Below the pieces are notes generated by a model. That model worked only from the letters and a program-made list of their open reading frames with translations, made no database searches and was not told where the DNA came from. Positions 25,734 to 35,100 of a DNA stretch of 41,754 nucleotides are shown piece by piece (the stretch's first letter is position 1; each line of letters starts with the position of its first letter). A program made the position numbers and the translations under genes. The DNA is from Zelonia costaricensis. Lineage: Eukaryota; Euglenozoa; Kinetoplastea; Trypanosomatida; Trypanosomatidae. Where the stretch lies: positions 1 to 41,754 of the forward strand of contig JASAOO010003328.1 of NCBI GenBank assembly GCA_030849075.1, written 5' to 3'.

Positions 25734-26573
25734 TCAGTTGCACTCCTTCTTCGGGAAGAGCACCTGTACGAGGTTCGTGAAGAAGCTGGTGCGGCCCCGG
25801 CTGCGTGGTGGGGCCCCTTTCATGTATTCGCGGTGAAGAAGGCCCATCCGAATTAGCCGGAGGTTGTGAAGGAGGTAACCGGCAAGGATGAGCCCGAGCA
25901 ACGTCGAGATGGTGAGCCCGATGGCGAAAAGGATGAAGCGCACCAGATTGGCGCTGGCTGGCACCACAACGAGGAAGTACGTGAGGCACACCGAGATAAA
26001 AACGGTGTACGTTGTGATGCTGGCCAAGAAAAGCAAAAAGTAGCGCCTATTCAGTTCGCCGATGCAGCAGCCAAAGAGGCGGCAGTGGTGGTCGAACTGG
26101 GCAACACAGTTGTTGCATCGGCGGCAGTGCCCGGCCTGCGAGGGCCGGTAGATGTGGCACGTCATACAGTACGGCAGCGTCGTGCAGTACTCCTTCACCT
26201 CAGGCGAGCCCAGCGTGGGTGGGGTGTTGTTCTTCGGCAGGATACCGGGGTTGGTGAGCGAGGTCAGCAGCAAAAGCGCGACGCACAACAGCGTCAGAAG
26301 CAGGACGACAGCGTCTGGCAGCTGCGTCATCCAGCGACTCGGCAAGAGGTTCGGGTCGGTGAAGCGCAACGAGCCCCACAGCACCACGAACGCCACCGTG
26401 CCGCCGCAGAGCACCAGCAAGGTTAGAATCCAGTGCGTCGCCTGCGGCGACCACAGCAACCTGCCCCTCATGAACGGCCGAAGGTTACCGTACGTCGGCA
26501 CCTCAGCGGATCGACCAACCGTGATCATGTTCGTCTGGTCATCTTCAGAGGAGACCACCTCGAAGTCGCTCAT
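25734..26573 (-). CDS. DHHC-type palmitoyl acyltransferase (279 aa)
   Basis: This integral membrane enzyme attaches palmitate to cysteines of target proteins. The cysteine-rich domain at about 130-172 has paired Cys/His residues ('YCMTCHIYRPSQAGHCRRC') followed by the catalytic DHHC at 161-164. The motif after it is 'RLFGCCIG', where many family members have PWVGNCIG. Four hydrophobic segments (about 46-68, 88-107, 178-203 and 211-236) give the standard four-TM layout with the DHHC loop in the cytosol. The DPG motif appears as 'TNPG' (107-110); no TTxE motif is visible after TM4. The first ATG is at 26573 (MSDFEVVSSEDD), with an acidic N-terminus. The acceptor AG is at 26638-26637. Organelle and substrates are unknown. 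Confidence 0.93.
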   Translation of the reverse strand: MSDFEVVSSEDDQTNMITVGRSAEVPTYGNLRPFMRGRLLWSPQATHWILTLLVLCGGTVAFVVLWGSLRFTDPNLLPSRWMTQLPDAVVLLLTLLCVALLLLTSLTNPGILPKNNTPPTLGSPEVKEYCTTLPYCMTCHIYRPSQAGHCRRCNNCVAQFDHHCRLFGCCIGELNRRYFLLFLASITTYTVFISVCLTYFLVVVPASANLVRFILFAIGLTISTLLGLILAGYLLHNLRLIRMGLLHREYMKGAPPRSRGRTSFFTNLVQVLFPKKECN

Positions 26574-27215
26574 TTCCCGGCCGGTGGAGCCTGCGTCTCC
26601 ACAGAGCTGGTGCACGCTGCTGGCGGACTTAGATTGCTTTCCCGTGTGTGTGAGTGAGTGATAGGAAAAGAAGGGTGATGGCTTCTCTCTGTGTGTGTGT
26701 GTGTGCGTGTGTTGTGTAGCGTAGAGGGAAAACGATCAGTGGTGAGGGCGGCGGCGGCGCACTCCGCTCCACACTCCGCAGAGATAAGTACCTGTGGTAC
26801 AGCTAGACGAGGCTAGGGTGCACCTCCGACGGGTTGTGCGTAGCTTGTTCGAGTGACAAAGCTGTGCGTACTGTACCCCGTGACACAGAAAAGAGAGGAG
26901 GAGAGGGACACAGGGTGGTCAGAAAGAAGCTGAGTAGTACTCTGCTAGGGCACGACGCCAGTGCGCGATCGTTCAAACCTCACGGACTCACAAGGCACAA
27001 ACGCGTCCTATGCCGCTCACGCACGAAGGTGCGAGGCTTTGCGACACTGCAGCTCGTTCGCGCTGCTCCTTTCCATCACAACAATCTCACATCGGCGACG
27101 AGGGGGAGGGGAGTGGGGTGGGAGAGTCTTTTTCCTCCGCGATGCCTGACAGCGGCATTGGCAGGACGACTACGCCCTGCTGGGGCGGGGCGGCGCGTGC
27201 CCGAAAGCTGTTCTG
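26574..27215. other. Intergenic region between the ARL16-like and DHHC genes
   Basis: 642 nt. A minus-strand pyrimidine tract opposite about 26655-26680 and AG at 26638-26637 form the DHHC gene acceptor. A (GT)n repeat lies at about 26690-26712. The rest is probable 3' UTR. Confidence 0.5.
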
Positions 27216-27788
27216 TCAGGCGCCGCCGAGAGCTGCCTCCATTCCGTGAAGCACGTCACCGATGCCGACGCCGTTCCACGAATCCGCCGCCAAAACCTGT
27301 GGCGCTGGACCAGACCCGATGCTGTCAACAAAAAAAGGGACTACTTCGTCCAGCGTCATCGAGCCAGGGCAGGCGCACTTCTGCACCACAAGGAGCGTCG
27401 GCCACCCCGCGCACACCGCACTGCCGCCTTCTGTGAGGTAGCGGTACTTGGCGGAAGCCAAGGGCAGCTGGTGGGGTGCACCCGCGTCCACCACGAAGAG
27501 GAGCACAAACTTCGTCTTGAGGCCGCCGTCCGTGAGCTTGCGCGACTCGATAAAGCTCTCCCAAGCATTCGCGAGTGACCCGCCGAGCTCACGCACTTCC
27601 ACCACGGTGGCACGGCCTTTGCGCTCGCCGCCGCGAAGCTGCAGCTCCGTCACCTCCTGACCCGCCGTCGGCGTGCAGGTGGCTGGCACAGCCCGTACGA
27701 GGCCCCGGCTGACGTACTCAAGCTGCTGCACCAGGTCCGTCTTGCCCGAGCTCTCTGTCCCGAGTACGTATGCGACTCCAGCCAACAT
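27216..27788 (-). CDS. ARL16: ARL16-like small GTPase, atypical (190 aa)
   Basis: The P-loop is 'GTESSGKT' at 10-17 in the expected position near the N-terminus. T41 ('TPTAGQEVTEL') is the switch I Thr. Switch II is 'VRELGGSLANAWESF' with RELGG at 66-70 in place of the WDxGG of other Arf proteins; RELGG is a known trait of ARL16. The 'LLFVVDAGAPHQLPLA' strand follows. The base-specifying NKxD motif is replaced by 'VQKCACPG' (135-142), so guanine recognition is altered or lost. There is no Gly2 myristoylation site. In other eukaryotes ARL16 acts at cilia and the Golgi; a flagellar trafficking role here is inferred. A beta-subunit of the SRP receptor is the main alternative, but RELGG argues against it. 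Confidence 0.75.
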   Translation of the reverse strand: MLAGVAYVLGTESSGKTDLVQQLEYVSRGLVRAVPATCTPTAGQEVTELQLRGGERKGRATVVEVRELGGSLANAWESFIESRKLTDGGLKTKFVLLFVVDAGAPHQLPLASAKYRYLTEGGSAVCAGWPTLLVVQKCACPGSMTLDEVVPFFVDSIGSGPAPQVLAADSWNGVGIGDVLHGMEAALGGA

Positions 27789-28598
27789 TGCGTGACAGAC
27801 AGACAGAGCAAAAGACACACGGTCACTCGAAGCGAGGCAGGGGGGGGGGAGGGAGGGAGGATGGGAGAGGCCTTCGTCCAAAGGAGCTCTTGACGCGGGG
27901 CCCCAGCTCAGACTTGTTTCTCACAGCCGCGCGCCTCGTGATGTGCGCACGCGGTCACTTCACTGGTACGTGCCGTTTGATTCCAACGAAGCAAGCGCCG
28001 AACAACCGGATGGATGCGGGGGAAAAAGGTGTGGTCACATAACAACAGAAGGCAATGGGGAGCACAAACCGAAGTCTGAAGTTGAGGGGGGGGGGGGAGT
28101 TGCACCCAGAACGGCGTGGTGCGGTGAAAGAGACGGAGCTTGGGCTGTAAGATGTCGGCTTGTTGCTTTTTTTCCTTGCCGCCCAGACGGGCACCGTCGG
28201 CTGCCAGCTGAGAAAACGGGCCCTTCCAGCTGAGAGAACCGGTTCGGTGCACATTGGGTGTGAGGGCGCTGTGGCGCGAGTGGGTTTGCCCGCCCTTGCT
28301 GTGGCGGCCACATGCGACCCAGATAGTGAGAGAAGGCGTGCTCTACAGCATTGCGACTTCGTTCACGGTGAAGCAGGGCCAGTGCTTCAGCGCTGTGAAG
28401 GCGGTGGCGAAAAAAAAAAAACAAGGCCACGACAGACCGCACAGAAAACCTCTGATGTGACGCACAGGCGTCGTACATGGACAACACGCGCAAAGCCCGG
28501 GGGAGCGAAGAGGGGAGGGGGGGGAAGGGGGAAACAAAATGCGCCGGTGAAGCCTCGTGGTGGCGCGTAGGTGCGAACAACCGTGCTCAGCCGCGGTG
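27789..28598. other. Intergenic region between the CNB-like gene and the ARL16-like gene
   Basis: 810 nt. A minus-strand C/T tract opposite 27831-27870 (including C-runs) and AG at 27826-27825 form the acceptor of the GTPase gene. There is G12 at 28086-28097 and A12 at 28410-28421. No gene is supported. Confidence 0.5.
27825..27870 (-). promoter_or_regulatory. Trans-splice acceptor of the ARL16-like gene
   Basis: A pyrimidine tract opposite 27831-27870 is followed by AG at 27826-27825, about 37 nt before the ATG at 27788. Inferred from layout. Confidence 0.5.
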
Positions 28599-30812
28599 TC
28601 AGGGCGCATGCTTGACACGCGCGAGCTGCCGCTGGAACTCTCGCCGGCGATTGACGCCGTCCGCCTCGTCGCGGAGTTCCGTGGCGGCGTTGCGGAGGGT
28701 GCTCAACCGCGGGGGCACCTCGCGGCGCTCACTTTTTGGCACCGCAGCAGTCGCACGTACCTTCGTGCGCAGCGCGGGTGCGGCCAGCGAGGCCCTCCCC
28801 GAAGGCGGCGCCGACGTGCTCTTCTTGCCGTCTCCTTGCAGCCGCGGTGGGGCCAGCACGGTGGCAGCTTGCGGGACGGGGACTGGGGCAAGCGCCAGGG
28901 TCTGCGCCGCAACGGCTCCGTGCGGTTCTGTGCACGTGACAACGTTTCCTTCGTCGTCCACGGTGAAGTACTCGGGGGCGGGCTGTGCCGTGGTCGACGC
29001 TGTGTCAGCTGGTACGGCAAGCTGTGCCCCTCGGAAGACTGCAAACTTCGCCGCGTCGACGGCGTCGGGGTGCAGCGCCTGCAGCTGCAGCGACAGGCTC
29101 ACCAGCAGCTCATTCTCGAGAGCCGTGGCGGCGTCGCTGGGGCTGGCGGCAGCGGTGGCGGCGCCTGCTGGTGCCTTGGGAGCTGCCATGGCAGCCTCCT
29201 CCAAGCAGCGCCGCCGGTAGGCTTTGACGCGCTCCGCCGCGGCGCTCTGCGCCTTGCTCAGGTCGCTGGCCCCTGTCCCGTAGCGGTGGTTCACGGACGC
29301 CTGGGCGCCGTCAAGCATCGCCTGTGTCTCCCTCGCAAAGACACCGAACTGCTCTATGCTCTCCAGGATCTGTCCCGGGGAGCTGTGCAGCACGATGCAG
29401 CTGCTCTGCGCCACCACAGACTCGTGCAGCTCCATTTTGACAAAGCACTCGCTGAAGTAGCAGGCCTCTCCGCCGGGTAGCGCAAACGGGGCCCTTTTGC
29501 TCTCTGGCCGCACCAAGGCGGTGCCCGCCACCAGGACAATGCCCGTCGCCGGACACCGCTTCGAGGGCAGAATCGTATCGCCAGCACTGTACACACGTGG
29601 CTGCAGTGTTCGTGCAACCACATTGAGCACCGACTCCGTCATGTCTGCGAAGCACGGACACGCGCGCAGGGCAGGAGTCAGTGCGAGCCGACTCATGTCT
29701 GTGCCGAGCAGCGACACAGAGGCCTGAGTGCACCGGAGCCGCGTGGCGGCGTCGCACAGTGCCCGCAGGTTGGCAACCGAGATGCTCCACGTCTCGCAGT
29801 ACGTTGCGGCCTTCGCCTTCAGCTTCTGCCCGTAGTAGTCGGGCAGTCGGCATCGCACAAACGTGTCCAGCCCGATGGCGGCCGAGGCCCTTGACTCCTT
29901 GATGGAGGCAATGCCCATGTCGTCGTCGATCTGGACGCGGCCGCGGCGAAGAAAGTGCACCTCGTCGGCGTCGGCCACGTCGTGGCAGATGGTGTCAAAC
30001 TGGAGGAAAACGTGAGGCAGCAGCTGAAGACGCAGAGCTCGTGTGGCGCTCTGAGACAGGCCGAGAAGAACGGGATTCGCCTCCGTGAGGGACTGCACCG
30101 AAGGCATGTTTCTCAGGAGCGCCATTCGCGACTCTGCCACGGCACGGGCAATGTCAATAGTGTTGTCGCGCGCCGCCGCTGACAGGCCTTGCACCACGCG
30201 CAGCACCTGCGGGAAGGGAAAGCTGAGCAGGACAACGTCGGTTTGACACCGCAGTGAGCGGTACCGTCCGCCACCAAGCAACAGGCCTTCACAATCCACC
30301 AGCTGTCCGGCGTGGTACATCTCCAACGAGTCCATGATGCGCTCCTGTGCGCCGGTGAGCGGCGGCGCCGCGGTCGTTCTTGCATCCTCGACAAAGAGCG
30401 CCGGCAGCACTGCAGGACCGGTTTTGGGAACGCTTGGCTGCAAGTATGGCAGCTCGGCGGCGCACTCGCCAAACTCCTTCTTCGTGGGCACTTGCGTCAC
30501 TTTGCCGGAGAGCACCCAGTACACCTGCGCCACTTTCGGGGGCTCACGAGCGAACCCAATGCACGTGCCCTTGCGGTACGCCCTCAGCACACCGCGCGTC
30601 GCCCACTCTTCCAAGGCGGAGTCGGGCCACTTCGCAAAGAATGGGAGAGCCCTAAGTGTCTCACTCGGCGGTGAATGGTAGCGGCGAGCCTCATGCGTTG
30701 TAGCCGCTTTTGCGCGGCGCCGCGCAATGCAGAGCGCGACGATCGGCGCGAGCAGACGCTGCAATGTTTGCAGACTCCTTGCCTGCAAGACCTCTTTCTT
30801 TACGGTTGTCAT
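28599..30812 (-). CDS. Protein with degenerate cyclic-nucleotide-binding-like domains (737 aa)
   Basis: Three regions have the 'short helix, beta-roll' pattern of cyclic-nucleotide-binding domains: about 54-145 ('LRALPFFAKWPDSALEEWA', 'YRKGTCIGF', 'VYWVLSGKV'), about 247-320 ('VHFLRRGRVQIDDD') and about 380-485 ('LRACPCFADMTESVLNVVA', 'YSAGDTILP', 'GIVLVAGTALV'). None keeps the phosphate-binding cassette (FGELAL..RAAT); in the third it reads 'YFSECFVKMELHESVVAQS'. Binding of cAMP or cGMP is therefore doubtful. Residues from about 520 are Ala/Pro-rich with a helical stretch, and the C-terminus is basic ('RREFQRQLARVKHAP'). It may be a flagellar or scaffold protein; function unknown. The first in-frame ATG, at 30812, is used. 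Confidence 0.8.
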   Translation of the reverse strand: MTTVKKEVLQARSLQTLQRLLAPIVALCIARRRAKAATTHEARRYHSPPSETLRALPFFAKWPDSALEEWATRGVLRAYRKGTCIGFAREPPKVAQVYWVLSGKVTQVPTKKEFGECAAELPYLQPSVPKTGPAVLPALFVEDARTTAAPPLTGAQERIMDSLEMYHAGQLVDCEGLLLGGGRYRSLRCQTDVVLLSFPFPQVLRVVQGLSAAARDNTIDIARAVAESRMALLRNMPSVQSLTEANPVLLGLSQSATRALRLQLLPHVFLQFDTICHDVADADEVHFLRRGRVQIDDDMGIASIKESRASAAIGLDTFVRCRLPDYYGQKLKAKAATYCETWSISVANLRALCDAATRLRCTQASVSLLGTDMSRLALTPALRACPCFADMTESVLNVVARTLQPRVYSAGDTILPSKRCPATGIVLVAGTALVRPESKRAPFALPGGEACYFSECFVKMELHESVVAQSSCIVLHSSPGQILESIEQFGVFARETQAMLDGAQASVNHRYGTGASDLSKAQSAAAERVKAYRRRCLEEAAMAAPKAPAGAATAAASPSDAATALENELLVSLSLQLQALHPDAVDAAKFAVFRGAQLAVPADTASTTAQPAPEYFTVDDEGNVVTCTEPHGAVAAQTLALAPVPVPQAATVLAPPRLQGDGKKSTSAPPSGRASLAAPALRTKVRATAAVPKSERREVPPRLSTLRNAATELRDEADGVNRRREFQRQLARVKHAP

Positions 30813-32170
30813 GAGGCTTCAACCTCGGCGGCGTGGCCAGCGGCCGCCAGTCGCCGTCAGATAGCAGAGCAGAAAAGAAAACGAGAGAAGGGGGGCGGGG
30901 GTTGGGAGGTTTCGGTGGTGGATGGTGGAGCAGCTGTAGAGCGCGGGACGGGGACAATAAAGGGGCGGGCAGACGGCAGTGGGCGATTAGTAAGGGCAGA
31001 TGGAGGAAAGACGAACAGACAGTGGTGGCAAGGAGTTGCAGAGAAAAAAAAAGCCTGCTCGTATAGTGCGCACCAATGGCACCAGACTTCTCAGCGCCAC
31101 AAGCGCTGCTGCCTTTTCTCGTGCTACGCCACGCGAGTGCCACCTCTTTGCTTCTGGGCGGCCTGGACGCTCGCACAAACGCGAGCTTCTTCTTCTTGTT
31201 GTGAACGCGTGCGTCAAGCTTGCGACCCTTCAGTTGTCTCTTTTCCGGTTTTGATGGCTAGCCTGCCTGCCACGCGTATGTGCTAACGCACACAGAGTAC
31301 ATCTGCAAGTACACGCAGCGGGGACATGCCATTAACAGCGGTGCTTGTAAAGCCTCTTAACTACGAGGGAGGCGGGATTCGCTTGCTCGCTAGGTACAAA
31401 AAAAAAAAAGACGAAAACGCCGCTCTGCAGACCGACAACGCCTCAGCAGAGAAAGGCACAGGCTGGCGCGCACGCGCGAAACACAGCGCTCAGCTCAGCG
31501 CCACGACGCGGACACATGGACTCATACGCAAGGACGTCAGAGCATGCTGACAAGCTACACACGAAGCGCTTTTGCGCACAGAAGATCCGCGGCGACCAAG
31601 ACTGCACAGCGCGTACGACGCTTGCAGGTGGGCCCGGATAGCTGATCGCACCTTCTAACATGACACAGTCACAATACTGAAGGAGATGGAGGGAGGGTGA
31701 AGAACCCGGCAGTGCAGTTTGTGGTTTCTCTTCGCAGAGTCCCGCGTGGACTGATACAAGGTGCTACACATTCCGCCTTCGCCGCCGTATCGCTTCCTGC
31801 TCAGTAGAAAAGGGATGAGAACGGAGGGGGAGGGGGAGAGGGGTGGGGGCGGATGCGGAGCTCGCCGCATCTGGCCATTCGAGAGCACAGAAGCGCTAAC
31901 AATCGAATAGGGCAGCCGCTCAGAGAGTCACACAAGGGTTGAAAGCAGAAGCAGCAGAAAGACTGAGTAGCAGGGGAGAATGGACTTGATGAGCAGGATG
32001 GATGGGGGAGGAAGGGGGAAACAGCGGCGCAAAAGCACTGAGGAAAGGGGAGGAAGCGCTTGGGAAAGCAGCGTATCAAAGCATGCAAAAAAACGCGAAT
32101 GGAGAGAAAATCACACACGCACACACAGAATAAAGGAGGATGCCGCGGACTTGTCCTGTCGGTGGGCGCC
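30813..32170. other. Intergenic region between JBP2 and the CNB-like gene
   Basis: 1.36 kb, probably the JBP2 3' UTR plus the acceptor of the next gene (minus-strand C/T tract opposite about 30860-30900; AG candidates at 30825-30824 and 30818-30817). A-tracts occur at 31044-31052 and 31398-31409, and a purine tract at about 31825-31850. No gene is supported. Confidence 0.5.
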
Positions 32171-35100
32171 CTACGTGCTGTCGCTCTCGCGGATGCGCTC
32201 CTCGTAGCGGTAGAGCTTCTCCAGGCTTGGCGAGCCGCCGGCCAGCAGGGTCTCCTTGAGACTCCTCCAGAACTCTCGCCGCTCAGGGTCGGTCTCGGTC
32301 TCGGTGCAGTCCTCCAGCTCCTCCGGCATAGCTTCGCGGCTGGTGCGTTGGTGGAAAATACAGTTGAAAAGAGCGAGCTTTCGAACATGTCGGTGGACGA
32401 CAAACTGGTCTTCCGTCGGCGAGATGAGCCGGTACACCGTCACTTCCTTGCTCTGGTTGCGCCGGTACGCCCGTGCGATGGCCTGCGCATCCAGCTGCGG
32501 ATTCCACCACGTGTCGAAGAGAACAACATGGTTCGCCGCCGTGATGTCGAGCCCGTAGGCGGCAATCTTCGTCGACAGCACAAGCGCGGTCAGGTTTGGG
32601 TCGTCCCTGAACTCTTGCAACGCTTGCCGGCGCCGATCTTGCGCATCGCGTCCGCGGATAGTGAAGGCGTTTACGCGCATTCCACTGAGAGTGCGGTGGA
32701 TCATGTCTTGGGTGCCGACGTAGGTGGAGAAGATGATGAGCTTCTCATTCTTCGCCTGGACGCGCCGCACGATTTGGGCCAAGACTTGCAGCTTCCCGCT
32801 GTGCGCGATGAAGTCCTCAACCCGCCCGTTCTCAACCGCCTCAGCGTACCCCTTCAGCTGCTCCCTGTCGTCGCGGGTGAGCCGCAGCGACGGCGAGCGC
32901 TCCGCGCTTTCGTCCTCCGCCGGCTCCTCTGTGCTCTTCTTTCCCGGCCACCCACTTTGCAGTTTTTTGTAGCTGGATGTGGAGAAGGCGAGGTAGCACG
33001 CAGGGTGAGTCGCGAGGTGAGCGGGCCAGTGCTCAACCGCCGTCAGAGCGGTCCGAGGCTCCGCCGACTCTTGCTCGCGAGCCCTCTTGTACCTGTTCTG
33101 TGCCTCGGAAGTGCCGCATATGAGGATGTAGTCGTGTAGGGGTGGCAGGTCACACTTCAGCTCGCGGAAGACAAACCCACACATCCATTCCTGTATGTAC
33201 TCCTGCGCACGCACGGCGTCGTCGTAGTTTCCGTCCCTCTCACCCTCCACGTACTTGTTGATCGCGTCCGCGAGCTGGAGGAAGCGCTGCGGCGGCAGCA
33301 CCTCGGTCACTTCCTTATTCACCCAGCCCACGAGCCGGTACAGCTCCCCGGCGTCGTTCTGCAGCGGTGTTCCGGAGAGCACGACGCGGACATTGCACTC
33401 CAGCCGCAGCAGCGATCCGCTGAGCTTGCTTCCCTTCGATGCGACCCGGTGTCCTTCGTCGACGATGAGCAGCTTCGGGCTGAAGCCCTTTACGCGGCGC
33501 AGAAAGCTGGCGAGGTACTCCCCGTTGATCACAAAGACGTGGCCCGGCCTGGCTGTCTCATTTCTTTTCGCGCCAACGTACGCGGAGATTTGGCTCTCGA
33601 ACTGGAGGGTATTCAGACCGTCTGACGCCACGAAGTGCGACAGTTGCAGCCCGTACCTCGCCCACTTAGCCCTCTCCTCGACCCAGTGGCTGATGACCTG
33701 CTTCGGCGTGATGATGAGGATGTCGCCGTGCGGAGCGGTGCGCAGGTGCGAGAAGCAGAGGGTGAGGGCAACGAGCGTTTTGCCAAGTCCCATCCTCATG
33801 GCCACAACGCAGCCCTTCTCCTTCTTCATGCGCTCGGCAATGAAGCCGAGGGCGGAAAACTGCTCTGGGGCGAGGTGGCGCGACAGCTCCGTCGGCACAA
33901 AGAGCGGCGGCAATTTGCTGTCCGCGCCGTTGATGTTCACCGCATTCAGGCGCGCCTGTACGTTGCGCACCCGCTGGGCAATGAGTTTGTTCAGACGCGC
34001 CCGACGCTCCATCTCGGCCGCAGACGACAGCAGCCCCGTGCGAAGGTAGCACACCACGCTGGTGCGGTGCCAGTCTGCCGCGGCGCCGACAACTTCCGTG
34101 TTGCCGTGCGTGAGGGACGTGTCAAAGAAGAGGACGTCGCCGACGTTTAGCCGAAACGCCTTCTTGATGTCCTCAATCACGAGGTGGCAGCCCTCGAACT
34201 TCCCGTTGATGACAGCGACAACGCCGAGGCCGCTGCGGAAGTCGCCCCTGTCCGTGTGCACGGCGGTGCGGAAGTTCCGGTTTACCGTGACAGTGCTGAA
34301 CACGGTGTCGCACATCTGGTACTCGGCTGGGATGGCCACCTGCTGCAGTCGGTAGTGGACCGGGGCCACTTTCTTGTACAGCGCGTCAAGCTGCTTCAGA
34401 AGCGGCTCGCTCTCCGCGAGCTCACTCCGGTGGTTGCGCGTGTACTCGGTCTCCCTGCACTTGTACTTGCTGGGATGGTTCAGGTAGTCGTAGTAGCCGA
34501 CGATGCCAGTGTCCGGTGGCACGCCGCCGTTGACGGCCGCGCGCATGTTCTTCTTTGTTGCCGCCGGCTCCAGCACGCGGGCCGCGGCGTGACACACATC
34601 CACGGTCACGCCGCGCGGAATGTACACGGCGGCGACGCGACGTGTACCGCCCTCGCCGATGTAGAACGTGTTAGCCTTCGTCACGAGCTCAAAGTCGTCG
34701 GCGGAGAGGTACCTGGCGCGAGCGTCGTGAACCGCGTCCACAACCTCGCTGCCTGTGAGGTCCTCCAGAGCGCTCGTCTCGTCCGAGTCAGAGTCGTCGC
34801 CGATGGCGCTGGGCTGAAGGTGGTCGACAGGGGCCACATCGTTCGGCGTGTGCGGCGCCTCTGCGCTCGAGGCGGTGCCGCTGCTGTTTTCCGGCGCCGG
34901 CATCTGCAGTGCAGTCACCCGCTCGCTCGTGAGCCGCGCCACGTCCAGGAAGGCGTGAATGCGGAGCTGCTCCGGCACCACGGGGTCGACCTCGGCTTGC
35001 ACGTCTTGCGCGGCCCCGACTTGGCTGCGAAGCATCGCGCAGATCTCCCGCACAGGAGTGAGGTGCAGAAACGGGCTTGTGGCGTGCAGCGACGGCACTG

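Noticed and set aside
26574..26615. Longer DHHC protein beginning at 26615
   Set aside because: The codon there is GTG; the first ATG is at 26573, and an acceptor at 26638 fits either, so the ATG was preferred.
27216..27788. SRP receptor beta-subunit identity for the GTPase
   Set aside because: No N-terminal membrane segment is visible and switch II reads RELGG, a trait of ARL16.
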